Assembly (NCBI RefSeq): GCF_028369105.1
Contig: NZ_JAQNDO010000001.1
Location: 3,651,001-3,715,000, forward strand
DNA length: 64,000 nt
Direction of reading: 5' to 3'
From: Polyangium mundeleinium
GTDB lineage: Bacteria > Myxococcota_A > Polyangia > Polyangiales > Polyangiaceae
Shown: in pieces, positions 29,419-36,388 of the stretch
Layout of the letters: the number at the start of each line of letters is the position of its first letter
How positions within the stretch are numbered: position 1 is the first letter of the stretch
Made by a program: the position numbers and the translations under genes
The notes under the pieces: generated by a model
Told to the model about the DNA's origin: nothing
What the model saw: the letters and a program-made list of their open reading frames with translations, nothing else
Databases searched by the model: none

Positions 29419-29750
29419 CACGACGCGCCTCCCTTCCGCCCGCAGAGGGCGCACGCGCCCGCGACGTGGGGACGACCGGAGAGGACCTGCTCGACGGGAA
29501 TGCCGCCCGCCCGCGCGAGCAGCACGGCGACGGCGTAGGACGTCCCGCGGCGCATGTTGTGGAGGGCGCCGACGGCGACGCCCATCACGGACGCGAGCAC
29601 GGCGCGACCGCCGTAGGCCCGGGCGATGTTGCGCTCGGCGGCCCGCATGTGGGCGCGCTCTTCGGGGGAGGGGTAGAGGGCGGGGCTCTTCCGACCAGAA
29701 GGCGGACGAGTCCCTTGGCCCCGCGGGGCGGGGTGGACTAAACGAAGCAT
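29418..29750 (-). CDS. Small HTH-like protein 1 of coupled operon
   Basis: A 110-residue protein (AERNIARAYGGRAVLASVMG; VAVGALHNMRRGTSYAVAVL; LARAGGIPVEQVLSGRP) that resembles XRE-type DNA-binding domains, with a Cys-x-x-Cys near the end (CALCGRKGGAS) that could bind a metal or simply be structural. It is the first gene of a four-gene operon with 4-bp overlaps throughout. It is preceded by the 12-bp-stem hairpin at 29787-29818 and the right end of the element. No strong ribosome binding site is seen. Confidence 0.65.
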   Translation of the reverse strand: MLRLVHPAPRGQGTRPPSGRKSPALYPSPEERAHMRAAERNIARAYGGRAVLASVMGVAVGALHNMRRGTSYAVAVLLARAGGIPVEQVLSGRPHVAGACALCGRKGGAS

Positions 29751-29786
29751 GGGTTGCGACTCCGGACTACGGGGTTGCGGCCAAGT

Positions 29787-29818
29787 CGCCCCGGGGGATG
29801 CCTAAGTCCCTCGGGGCG
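29787..29818. promoter_or_regulatory. Hairpin upstream of the HTH/sigma operon
   Basis: 12-bp stem CGCCCCGGGGGA / TCCCTCGGGGCG with one wobble and an 8-nt loop, 37 bp upstream of the operon's first codon and about 100 bp inside the element. It could be an operator, a leader structure or an end-protection element. Confidence 0.45.
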
Positions 29819-29904
29819 GCGCCTTGTTCAGGCCCGCCGAACCTACGCGCCGAAATCGCTGATTTCTACGGCCGATCGCCAATCTTGATCAGTCGCGGCC
29901 TAAG

Positions 29905-29917
29905 TTGATCGGCACCC
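29905..29917. repeat. Right terminal inverted repeat
   Basis: TTGATCGGCACCC, the inverted partner of 24087-24099 with two mismatches. CTTGGC follows directly. Confidence 0.7.
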
Positions 29918-29965
29918 CTTGGCGCGAGCGTCGTTGTCCTTGGCGCGAGCGTCGTTGTCCTTGGC
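29918..29965. repeat. 21-bp tandem repeat B, right remnant
   Basis: CTTGGC (29918-29923, right copy of the target duplication) followed by two full 21-bp units identical to those at 23856-24086, then a decayed GCGAGTGGCAG. Shows that the element split a single pre-existing array. Confidence 0.9.
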
Positions 29966-30067
29966 GCGAGTGGCAGTGTCGTATGCAGCCAAAGGATTCC
30001 GCAGCGGACGGGGGTGGCGGCCTGTCCGATGGGGGGAAGCGGCCAGTGTATCCTTTGCGGTATGCGC

Positions 30068-30616
30068 CTACTCGGCGCGCTCGATGGTCACGCTCACGGA
30101 TCCCGACACGTCAAAGGCATCGGCTCCAGCGTCGAGCTTTCCGAGCGTGATGAGGCCGGGCGTCGGAATCGACTGGCCATCCTTGCGGTAGAAAAGGGCG
30201 ACATCGTGAGCGGGCGACCAATAAGCAATGTCGCCGACCTCATACGACCGCGTCCGCGGCGCATCCTCCGAGAGCGCCCTGGGCAGGTGGGCGTACTTCT
30301 CTCGCTGAAAGAGGTCGTTCATCTCGAGCGTCAGCGGTAACAGTGAAGCGAAGTCGCTGGCGGTCCTGCTGTTATTCAAGGTCGCGGAGACGAGCCTGTC
30401 GTTGATCTTGATTCGAAGTTTCATGGCGCGGGGTTGCTCCGTTGATGTCTCGGCAGGTTGCGGCGAAGGGACTCCATGGGTCGTGCTGGCGTCAACGCCG
30501 CATGAGGCTTGAAGGAGGAACGCAACGACCACGGCACACAGGCCAGCGCTGTCGTGAGGGCTCGGATGACATTTGCCTTCATGATGTGCGGCGGTGGCAG
30601 GTTTGTCAGAATTCAT
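30068..30616 (-). CDS. Cyclophilin-like fold lipoprotein
   Basis: A 182-residue protein. The N-terminus holds a possible lipoprotein signal (AVVVAFLLQASC) after a 28-residue leader, so the true start may be further in. The mature part matches the small cyclophilin-like fold family: KLRIKINDRLVSATLNNSRT, a SLLPLTLEMNDL segment, YEVGDIAYWSPAHDVALFY, and PGLITLGKLDAGADAF. Members of this family often sit beside reductases and dehydrogenases, as here. The biochemical role is unknown. Confidence 0.8.
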   Translation of the reverse strand: MNSDKPATAAHHEGKCHPSPHDSAGLCAVVVAFLLQASCGVDASTTHGVPSPQPAETSTEQPRAMKLRIKINDRLVSATLNNSRTASDFASLLPLTLEMNDLFQREKYAHLPRALSEDAPRTRSYEVGDIAYWSPAHDVALFYRKDGQSIPTPGLITLGKLDAGADAFDVSGSVSVTIERAE

Positions 30617-30722
30617 GTGCGTTCCTCCCTCAGAGTCCCGTCATTCGCTCCCGTTGTTCGGGATAGCGAGCCCCTTGCACCGTGATTTCCGCGGTGGAGC
30701 CATCGATCTCGCCGAGATCGGC

Positions 30723-31502
30723 CTAGGTGATCGTCTGGCCGCCGTCGACGACCAGCGCGTGCCCGATCATGAAGGCCGCCGCGTCCGAGCACATCCAAAC
30801 GACCGTCGCGGCGATCTCTTCGGGCCGGCCCATCCTTCCGATAGGTTCCTCGGCGATCACCTTCGAGCGACCCTCGGCGGTGACGCCGGTGTAGCGAGCC
30901 ATCATCGGCGTGTCGATGTATCCGGGGCAGACGGCGTTGATGCGAACGTTCTGCGCGGCGTAGTCGAGGGCCGCCGCTCGGGTGAGGCCGATCACGCCGT
31001 GCTTCGCGGCGGTGTATGCGGGGCTGCCTTTGATGCCGATGATCCCGGCACCGGACGAAGTGTTCACGATCGCGCCGCCACCGTGCTCGAGCATTCGCGG
31101 GATCTCGTATTTCATGCACAGGAAGACACCACGAAGGTCGATGTTCATGATCCGGTCCCACTCCTCCGGTTGCATCTCCGCGGTCGGGACCAGACCTTTC
31201 GGCTCGACGCCGGCATTGTTGAACGCGAAATCCAATCGTCCGAACGCTTCGACGGTTTTGTCGAGCGCCGCCTCGACGTCCTCGGCTCGCGTGACGTCGC
31301 AGCGGACGGCGAACGCCCGTCCGCCTCGTTCCTCGATCATGCGGGCTGTTTCCTGGTTGCCCTCTTCCGACACGTCGGCGACCACGACGCTCGCACCCTC
31401 GGCGGCGAACGCCAGCGCCGCCGCGCGGCCAATGCCGCTCGCGCCCCCGGTCACGAACGCGACCTTTCCCGCGAAGCTTCTCTTCTCGTTCATCGGAACC
31501 AT
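30723..31502 (-). CDS. Short-chain dehydrogenase/reductase
   Basis: A 259-residue classical SDR. The NAD(P)-binding site is TGGASGIGRAAA, followed by NNAG, the active-site Ser in IVNTSSGAGIIG, YxxxK in SPAYTAAKHG, and a PGYIDTPMM segment. An Asp after beta-2 (VVVADVSEEG) suggests NAD preference. The start is ATG 31502, or ATG 31493 (MNEKRSF). It lies among other redox genes on the same strand. Confidence 0.92.
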   Translation of the reverse strand: MVPMNEKRSFAGKVAFVTGGASGIGRAAALAFAAEGASVVVADVSEEGNQETARMIEERGGRAFAVRCDVTRAEDVEAALDKTVEAFGRLDFAFNNAGVEPKGLVPTAEMQPEEWDRIMNIDLRGVFLCMKYEIPRMLEHGGGAIVNTSSGAGIIGIKGSPAYTAAKHGVIGLTRAAALDYAAQNVRINAVCPGYIDTPMMARYTGVTAEGRSKVIAEEPIGRMGRPEEIAATVVWMCSDAAAFMIGHALVVDGGQTIT

Positions 31503-31583
31503 GACTGCATGTCTCCTTCGGCGGCTCTCTCAGGTGATTGCGTGATGTGTTCGCTTTCCTTGCCGATCGTGCATCGTCCAACG

Positions 31584-32279
31584 TCATCGGTTTCGGATCT
31601 GGTACCGCAGCCAGACGACGCCCCCCTCCAGCGCCTCGCTGCTCATCAGCTCGATGCTCTGCACGCGCGCACGCTGCCCCTCCTCCTCGCGTGCCGCGTC
31701 GAAGAGGCTCGGCGCGCCGGGCGCGCCGTCGATGCATGGGCAGACGAGGAGGCTCACCTCGTCCACGAGGCCGGCGCGCAGCAGGATGCCGTTGGTGATG
31801 CCACCGCCTTCGAGCAGGAGGCGCTTCACGCCGAGCTCGTGGTTCAGCGTCTCGAGCGCGAGACGAATGTCGAGCTCGGCCTTGCCGGCGAAGAAATAGG
31901 ACACGCCGTCGGCGCGCAGCCCCGCGAGATGTGCATCGGAGACCTGCTCGGTGAGAACGACGACGATAGGGTCGCCGCCGATGTCCGAGCGGCCCCATGC
32001 GATCTTGCCGTGCCCGTCGAGCACGACGCCGTACGCCTTCGCATCACGCCGCGCGAACCACGGCGCACGCGGGAACGTCTCGTTGGTGTGTGTCGCGTAG
32101 GCGTCTTTTTTGGCGAACTCCTGTCCCGTGATGCGTCCGACGAGCCACGCGTCGCCGCCGAGCTCTTCGTGGAGGCGGTCGTAGAACGGCGTCGGATTCG
32201 GACGTTCCGGGCGCCATCGAGGGGGCAGCGTTCGACCATCGATGCTCGTCGACATGTGAACGATGACGTGGGGTTTCAT
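31584..32279 (-). CDS. RibD C-terminal / dihydrofolate-reductase-like protein
   Basis: A 231-residue protein of the RibD_C reductase family. N-terminal MSTSIDGR and WLVGRITGQEF, central GVVLDGHGKIAWGRSDIG, and C-terminal RLLLEGGGITNGILLRAGLV followed by DEVSLLVCPCIDG are diagnostic. Stand-alone members are NADPH-dependent reductases outside the riboflavin pathway, with usually unknown substrates. It belongs to the same-strand redox cluster, 81 bp upstream of the SDR. Confidence 0.88.
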   Translation of the reverse strand: MKPHVIVHMSTSIDGRTLPPRWRPERPNPTPFYDRLHEELGGDAWLVGRITGQEFAKKDAYATHTNETFPRAPWFARRDAKAYGVVLDGHGKIAWGRSDIGGDPIVVVLTEQVSDAHLAGLRADGVSYFFAGKAELDIRLALETLNHELGVKRLLLEGGGITNGILLRAGLVDEVSLLVCPCIDGAPGAPSLFDAAREEEGQRARVQSIELMSSEALEGGVVWLRYQIRNR

Positions 32280-32471
32280 GAGGATGGCTCGCTCACCGCA
32301 GGTTGCTGCGGAAGAAGGTGGTCAGCCGGTCGAATGGAATGCCGCAGGCCGTTGCGCGCCGCGGCGCCCATGTCGTAGCAAGCAACGTCGGTGGGTCGCG
32401 GGGGACAGCTTGATGGTCTTCATGGTCTTCGTCGTCGTTGGCGTGTCGGCCATGACCTCGTCTCCCCAGCT

Positions 32472-33536
32472 CTACACCTGCGACGCGGCCCCCAAGCTCG
32501 CATTGTCGATGACGAAGCGATACTTCACGTCGCTCTTCTGCATTCGCGCATAGGCTTCTTCGATTTGCTGAACGCGAATCAACTCGATGTCCGCGACGAT
32601 TCCCTTCTCCGCGCAGTAGTCGAGCATCTCCTGTGTCTCGGCGATGCCGCCGATCATCGAGCCAGCGATCGTCCTGCGCTTGGAGACGAGGTGGAAGACG
32701 CTGGGCGACGGGTGGGCATGCTCCGGAACGCCCACGAGCACCAAGGCGCTGTTCCGCTTGAGCAGGCGCGTGAAGGCGTCGAGGTCGTGGCTCGTCGCGA
32801 CCGTGTTCAGGATCAGGTCGAAGCTCTCCACGTGCGCGTCCATCTCGCTCGTGTTGCGCGACACGACGACCTCGTCGGCGCCGAGCGCCACGGCGGCTCT
32901 CCGCTTGGACTCCGACGTCGTGAACGCGACGGTGTGTGCGCCCATCGCGTGCGCCAGCTTGATGCCCATGTGGCCGAGCCCGCCGATGCCGACGACCCCC
33001 ACCTTCTTGCCGGGCCCCGCGTTCCAGTGCCTGAGCGGAGAGTAGGTGGTGATGCCGGCGCAGAGCAGCGGAGCGACGGCCGCGAGTTGCTCCTCGTGGT
33101 GACGGATCTGGAGGACGTACTTGTCCTTGACGACGATCCGCTGGGCGTAGCCGCCGAGCGTGTGTCCGGGCGCATCGGGCGTCGCGAAGTTGTACGTGCC
33201 GGTCATGCCCGCCTCGCAATACTGCTCCAAGTCGGCCGCACAGGCCGAGCACTGGCCGCAGCTATCGACGATGCAGCCGACGCCCACCCGATCGCCGATC
33301 TTGAAGCCGGTCACGTGCGCGCCGACGGCGGACACGCGCCCCACGATCTCGTGGCCTGGCACGCAGGGGTAGAGCGTACCTGCCCACTCGCTCCGGACGG
33401 TGTGCAGGTCCGAGTGGCAGATGCCGCAGTACGCGATTTCGATCTGCACGTCGTGGTCGCCCGGCGCTCGGCGGGTGATTTCGAGCGCCTCCAGCGGCTT
33501 GTTGGCGGCGTAGGCGCCGAATGCTTTGACGGTCAT
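32472..33536 (-). CDS. Zinc-dependent NAD(P) alcohol dehydrogenase (YahK/cinnamyl type)
   Basis: A 354-residue medium-chain dehydrogenase. Catalytic zinc ligands are Cys in YCGICHSDLH and His-Glu in PGHEIVGR. Four structural-zinc cysteines lie in DSCGQCSACAADLEQYC. The Rossmann motif GVVGIGGLGHMGIKLA is present, and the overall pattern (HCAGITTYSPL-like, here LLCAGITTYSPL) is that of broad-specificity aldehyde reductases such as YahK. The ATG at 33536 is preferred over an upstream in-frame start. The 190 bp between this gene and the RibD-type gene hold no convincing coding sequence. Confidence 0.92.
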   Translation of the reverse strand: MTVKAFGAYAANKPLEALEITRRAPGDHDVQIEIAYCGICHSDLHTVRSEWAGTLYPCVPGHEIVGRVSAVGAHVTGFKIGDRVGVGCIVDSCGQCSACAADLEQYCEAGMTGTYNFATPDAPGHTLGGYAQRIVVKDKYVLQIRHHEEQLAAVAPLLCAGITTYSPLRHWNAGPGKKVGVVGIGGLGHMGIKLAHAMGAHTVAFTTSESKRRAAVALGADEVVVSRNTSEMDAHVESFDLILNTVATSHDLDAFTRLLKRNSALVLVGVPEHAHPSPSVFHLVSKRRTIAGSMIGGIAETQEMLDYCAEKGIVADIELIRVQQIEEAYARMQKSDVKYRFVIDNASLGAASQV

Positions 33537-33742
33537 GTCGTGCTCCGAGGGGCCGTGAGGTCTTCGCCGCAAGGCCGCCGCTCCGCGACCCCTTGGCTTT
33601 CAGCAACCCCAACATGCGCTCGGCGCCATCGACGGAACAGAGGTCGGTGGGTGGATGAGCCGTGAAGCTGCGCTTGACAGTGGCCGGGGCTCGCCGAGCG
33701 CGAGTACGCCTCGAGAAACGCCCTCGCGCTCGGCAACCGCCC

Positions 33743-34687
33743 TCAGCGCGACGGTTGGTTCTTCGCGGACGCCATGTGCAGAGCGGCGTGCTCGCGGACC
33801 GTCTCGATGAACAGGCGAAGCGGCTCGGAACGCTGCGCTCGACTTGGGTAGTAAAGAAAGAAGCCGGGAACGGATGCGGCGTAGGGTTCGAGCACGCGCC
33901 GTAGTCGCCCCGAGCGGAGCTGATCGGCGACCAGCGGTTCGAACATGTACGAGAGCCCGAGCCCCTGCTCAGCCCACTTGATGCAGAACAGACCGTCGTT
34001 CGTGACCACCGAGCCTCGAACCGGGACGCGCCAGGTCTTTCGACCGCGCTCGAACTCCCATGCGTAGAGCGAGCCCGTGGTGTCGGACCGGAACGTGAGG
34101 CACTCGTGCTGGAGGAGATCCTCGGGGCGCTGCGGAGTACCGCGCTTTTCGAGGTAGCTCGGAGCGCCGACGACGACGAAGCGAAAGGCGTCGGTGAGCC
34201 GAACGCTCACCATGTCGCGCTCGACGAACTCGCTCAGCCGGATCCCCGCGTCGTAGCCCTCGCCGACGATGTCGACGCGTCGATCTTCGAACACGAACTC
34301 GAGCTGGATGCGGGGGTGGCGCTCTCGAAACGTCGGCAGCACGGGCTCGATCACGAAAGAGAAGGCCGCCCTTGGCACGGTCAGCCGCACGCGACCCACC
34401 ACCTCTCCAGGCTTCGCGGAGACCTCGTCGAGCGCCGCGCGGGCCTGCGCGAACGCCGGACCCACGAGCTCGAGCAGCCGCCGGCCGGCGTCGGTGAGGG
34501 ACACGCTCCGCGTCGTCCGGGCGACGAGAACCACGCCGAGCTCCTCCTCGATCTGGCGAATGCTCTGGCTCACGGCCGAGCGCGAGATACCGAGCTCGCG
34601 AGCGCCGCCGCTGAAGCTCTTCGCGCGGGCGACGGCGAGGAACGCCTGGAGCTGCGGAAAAGGGAGCGTGTTCACGCGAGGAAGCAC
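33743..34687 (-). CDS. LysR-family transcriptional regulator
   Basis: A 314-residue LTTR. The HTH is AFLAVARAKSFSGGARELGI plus SRSAVSQSIRQIEEELGVVL, followed by a CrgA-type substrate-binding domain (FEDRRVDIVGEGYDAGIRLS). The start is GTG at 34687, with another GTG at 34675. It lies upstream of the alcohol dehydrogenase on the same strand, a frequent pairing for these redox clusters; about 200 bp with no gene separate them. Confidence 0.9.
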   Translation of the reverse strand: MLPRVNTLPFPQLQAFLAVARAKSFSGGARELGISRSAVSQSIRQIEEELGVVLVARTTRSVSLTDAGRRLLELVGPAFAQARAALDEVSAKPGEVVGRVRLTVPRAAFSFVIEPVLPTFRERHPRIQLEFVFEDRRVDIVGEGYDAGIRLSEFVERDMVSVRLTDAFRFVVVGAPSYLEKRGTPQRPEDLLQHECLTFRSDTTGSLYAWEFERGRKTWRVPVRGSVVTNDGLFCIKWAEQGLGLSYMFEPLVADQLRSGRLRRVLEPYAASVPGFFLYYPSRAQRSEPLRLFIETVREHAALHMASAKNQPSR

Positions 34688-34982
34688 GCCTCACCGATGT
34701 GACATTGTCAAGGAGCGCTCAAACAGACGCGTCGGTAACAGGCTGCGCCCAATAGCCGCCTTTGCTTGGAGCGGCTCTTCGCACGGGCAGACTCGATCGC
34801 CCCGGGCCTGCTTCACGCCGGGGACGACGTCTCCGAAGCTCTCGATGGATTGCCAGATGCAAAGCTTTGAGTCCGAGCTGCGTGACCGCCCTCGCGGGAC
34901 ATCGACGAACTGGCGGATCCCGGAGCCGTACGACTCGTCCACGGGATGGTGATGCGCTTCCCAACCGGGGTATCCTCCGCCC
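34688..34982. other. Divergent intergenic region, nothing recognised
   Basis: About 295 bp between the LysR start and the PhoX-like gene. It should contain both promoters. No clear consensus boxes, hairpins or small genes were identified. Confidence 0.4.
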
Positions 34983-36236
34983 ATGAACAAAATCCCCCCT
35001 CGCTTTTCTCGACGCGTCGTCCTGCGTGGAGGCCTCGCGGGCCTCGCTGCGATGATGAGCCCCTCCCTGCTCGCGAGCTGCTCCTCGGAGGGCGGCGCGC
35101 CCCCTCCGCCCGCGACCGTCGGCGAGCCGCCGTTTGGCGGTCCCCCCCTCGACGGGCCCAAGCTCGTGTCGCGCATCGCGGAGATCGGGACGCTCGGCGA
35201 TCCGGACGCGAATGGGGTCAAGCTGCCGCCGGGCTTCTCCGCGCGGATCGTCGCGCAAACCAACAAGAAACCCCTCGAGAGCTCCGATTACATCTGGCAC
35301 ATCGCGCCGGACGGCGGGGCGACGTTCCTCCTCGAAGACGGCGGTCACGTGTATGTCTCGAACTCGGAGGTCCCCATTGCCGGCGGCGTGGGCGCGCTCC
35401 GCTTCGACGCTGCGGGAAAGCTCGTGGACGCTTATCCGATCCTGAGCATGACGAACATCAACTGCGCCGGAGGGCCGACGCCCTGGGGCACGTGGCTCTC
35501 GTGCGAGGAGGCCTCGCGAGGGCGCGTCTTCGAGTGTGATCCCCGCGGCGAACACGAGGCGATCGTCCGCCCGGCCCTCGGCATCTTCAAGCACGAGGCG
35601 GCCGCGATCGATCGGGTCAAGCACCACGTCTACCTGACCGAGGACGAGGGCGACGGGTGTTTTTATCGATTCGTACCGGACAAGCTCAATCGATTCGGCT
35701 TTTCGGACCTCTCGAGCGGCAAGCTCCAGGTGGCCGAGGTCGGGATGGACGGGAGCGTGAAGTGGCTCGACGTGCCGGATCCGCTCTTCGAAGGCCTGAC
35801 CCCCACGCGAAAGCAGGTCGCGAGCGCGACGCTCTTCGACGGCGGAGAGGGAATCTGGTTCCACCAGGGAATCGTGTACTTCTCGGCCAAGGGCGAGGGA
35901 CGCGTGTACGCCTATGACACGATGACCGAGACGCTCGCCGTGATCTATGACGCGAAGGAAGCGGAGAACCCCATTCTGACGGGCGTCGACAACATCACCG
36001 TCTCGTGTTGCGGCGACGTCCTCGTGGCCGAGGATTCGGGGGACATGCAGATCGTGGCGATCCTGCCGAGCGGCGAGCTTCTGCCCCTCGTGCAGGTGAT
36101 GGGTCACGACAAGAGCGAGATCACGGGGCCGGCCTTTGATCCTTCGGGGACGCGCCTCTACTTCAGCTCGCAGCGCGGCGATGGGAGCGGCGGCGTGACG
36201 TACGAGATCACGGGGCCGTTCCACGCGCCTGCATGA
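34983..36236 (+). CDS. PhoX-like (DUF839) secreted protein
   Basis: A 417-residue protein with a Tat-like signal (SRRVVLRGGLAGLAA) ending at LLASC, so possibly a lipoprotein. The body shows the PhoX/DUF839 beta-propeller pattern: YIWHIAPDGGATFLLEDGGH, NCAGGPTPWGTWLSCEEAS, the acidic HHVYLTEDEGDGCFYRFVPD, EGIWFHQGIVYFSAKGEGR, and VAEDSGDMQIVAI. PhoX enzymes are calcium/iron phosphatases, but this family also includes non-phosphatase members. No pho-type regulation is visible. Confidence 0.88.
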   Translation: MNKIPPRFSRRVVLRGGLAGLAAMMSPSLLASCSSEGGAPPPPATVGEPPFGGPPLDGPKLVSRIAEIGTLGDPDANGVKLPPGFSARIVAQTNKKPLESSDYIWHIAPDGGATFLLEDGGHVYVSNSEVPIAGGVGALRFDAAGKLVDAYPILSMTNINCAGGPTPWGTWLSCEEASRGRVFECDPRGEHEAIVRPALGIFKHEAAAIDRVKHHVYLTEDEGDGCFYRFVPDKLNRFGFSDLSSGKLQVAEVGMDGSVKWLDVPDPLFEGLTPTRKQVASATLFDGGEGIWFHQGIVYFSAKGEGRVYAYDTMTETLAVIYDAKEAENPILTGVDNITVSCCGDVLVAEDSGDMQIVAILPSGELLPLVQVMGHDKSEITGPAFDPSGTRLYFSSQRGDGSGGVTYEITGPFHAPA

Positions 36237-36287
36237 CGGCAAGAGCGTCTGCGAGGGCCCGGGGGGGCGGACGTCGGACGCGGACGC

Positions 36288-36316
36288 GGGAGGTGGGGCG
36301 GGAGACGGGGCAGGGG
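36288..36316 (+). other. G-quadruplex-type motif
   Basis: Five runs of three or more G with 1-4 nt loops (GGG-AGGT-GGGG-C-GGG-AGAC-GGGG-CA-GGGG), 73 bp before the zinc-ribbon gene. Such motifs arise easily in DNA this GC-rich. Confidence 0.4.
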
Positions 36317-36388
36317 TCGTGCTCCGACCGGCGGAGGTCGGGCCAGGGGGGCTTCCCCTGGCGAGCTTAACCGGTAGTATCCGCCGTG

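Larger units (their letters stand above)
24087..29917. mobile_element. 5.83-kb mobile element inserted in a 21-bp repeat array
   Basis: It is bounded by imperfect terminal inverted repeats: GGGTCCTGATCAA at the left and GGGTGCCGATCAA reading inward from the right (11 of 13 identical). CTTGGC flanks both sides, and the same 21-bp minisatellite continues on both sides. Extra subterminal TTGATCA copies lie at both ends (24102-24108, 29884-29890). Cargo in order: two short unknown genes, an IS1-like DDE transposase, an XRE regulator, a membrane protein, a lower-GC unknown gene, and a four-gene operon of three HTH-like proteins plus a sigma-like factor. The transposase is the likely mobiliser, but IS1 elements normally give 8-9 bp duplications, so this may be an atypical or non-autonomous relative. 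Confidence 0.75.

Noticed and set aside
29905..30191. Short forward frames over the right repeat remnant
   Set aside because: Translation of the minisatellite and non-coding DNA; no start signals.
32280..32471. Possible short gene between the RibD-type and alcohol dehydrogenase genes
   Set aside because: A 43-codon frame exists on the reverse strand but has basic low-complexity composition and no ribosome binding site.
36288..36316. G-quadruplex as a regulatory finding
   Set aside because: The motif is real, but such G runs are expected by chance in DNA of this composition, so it is kept only as a low-confidence feature.
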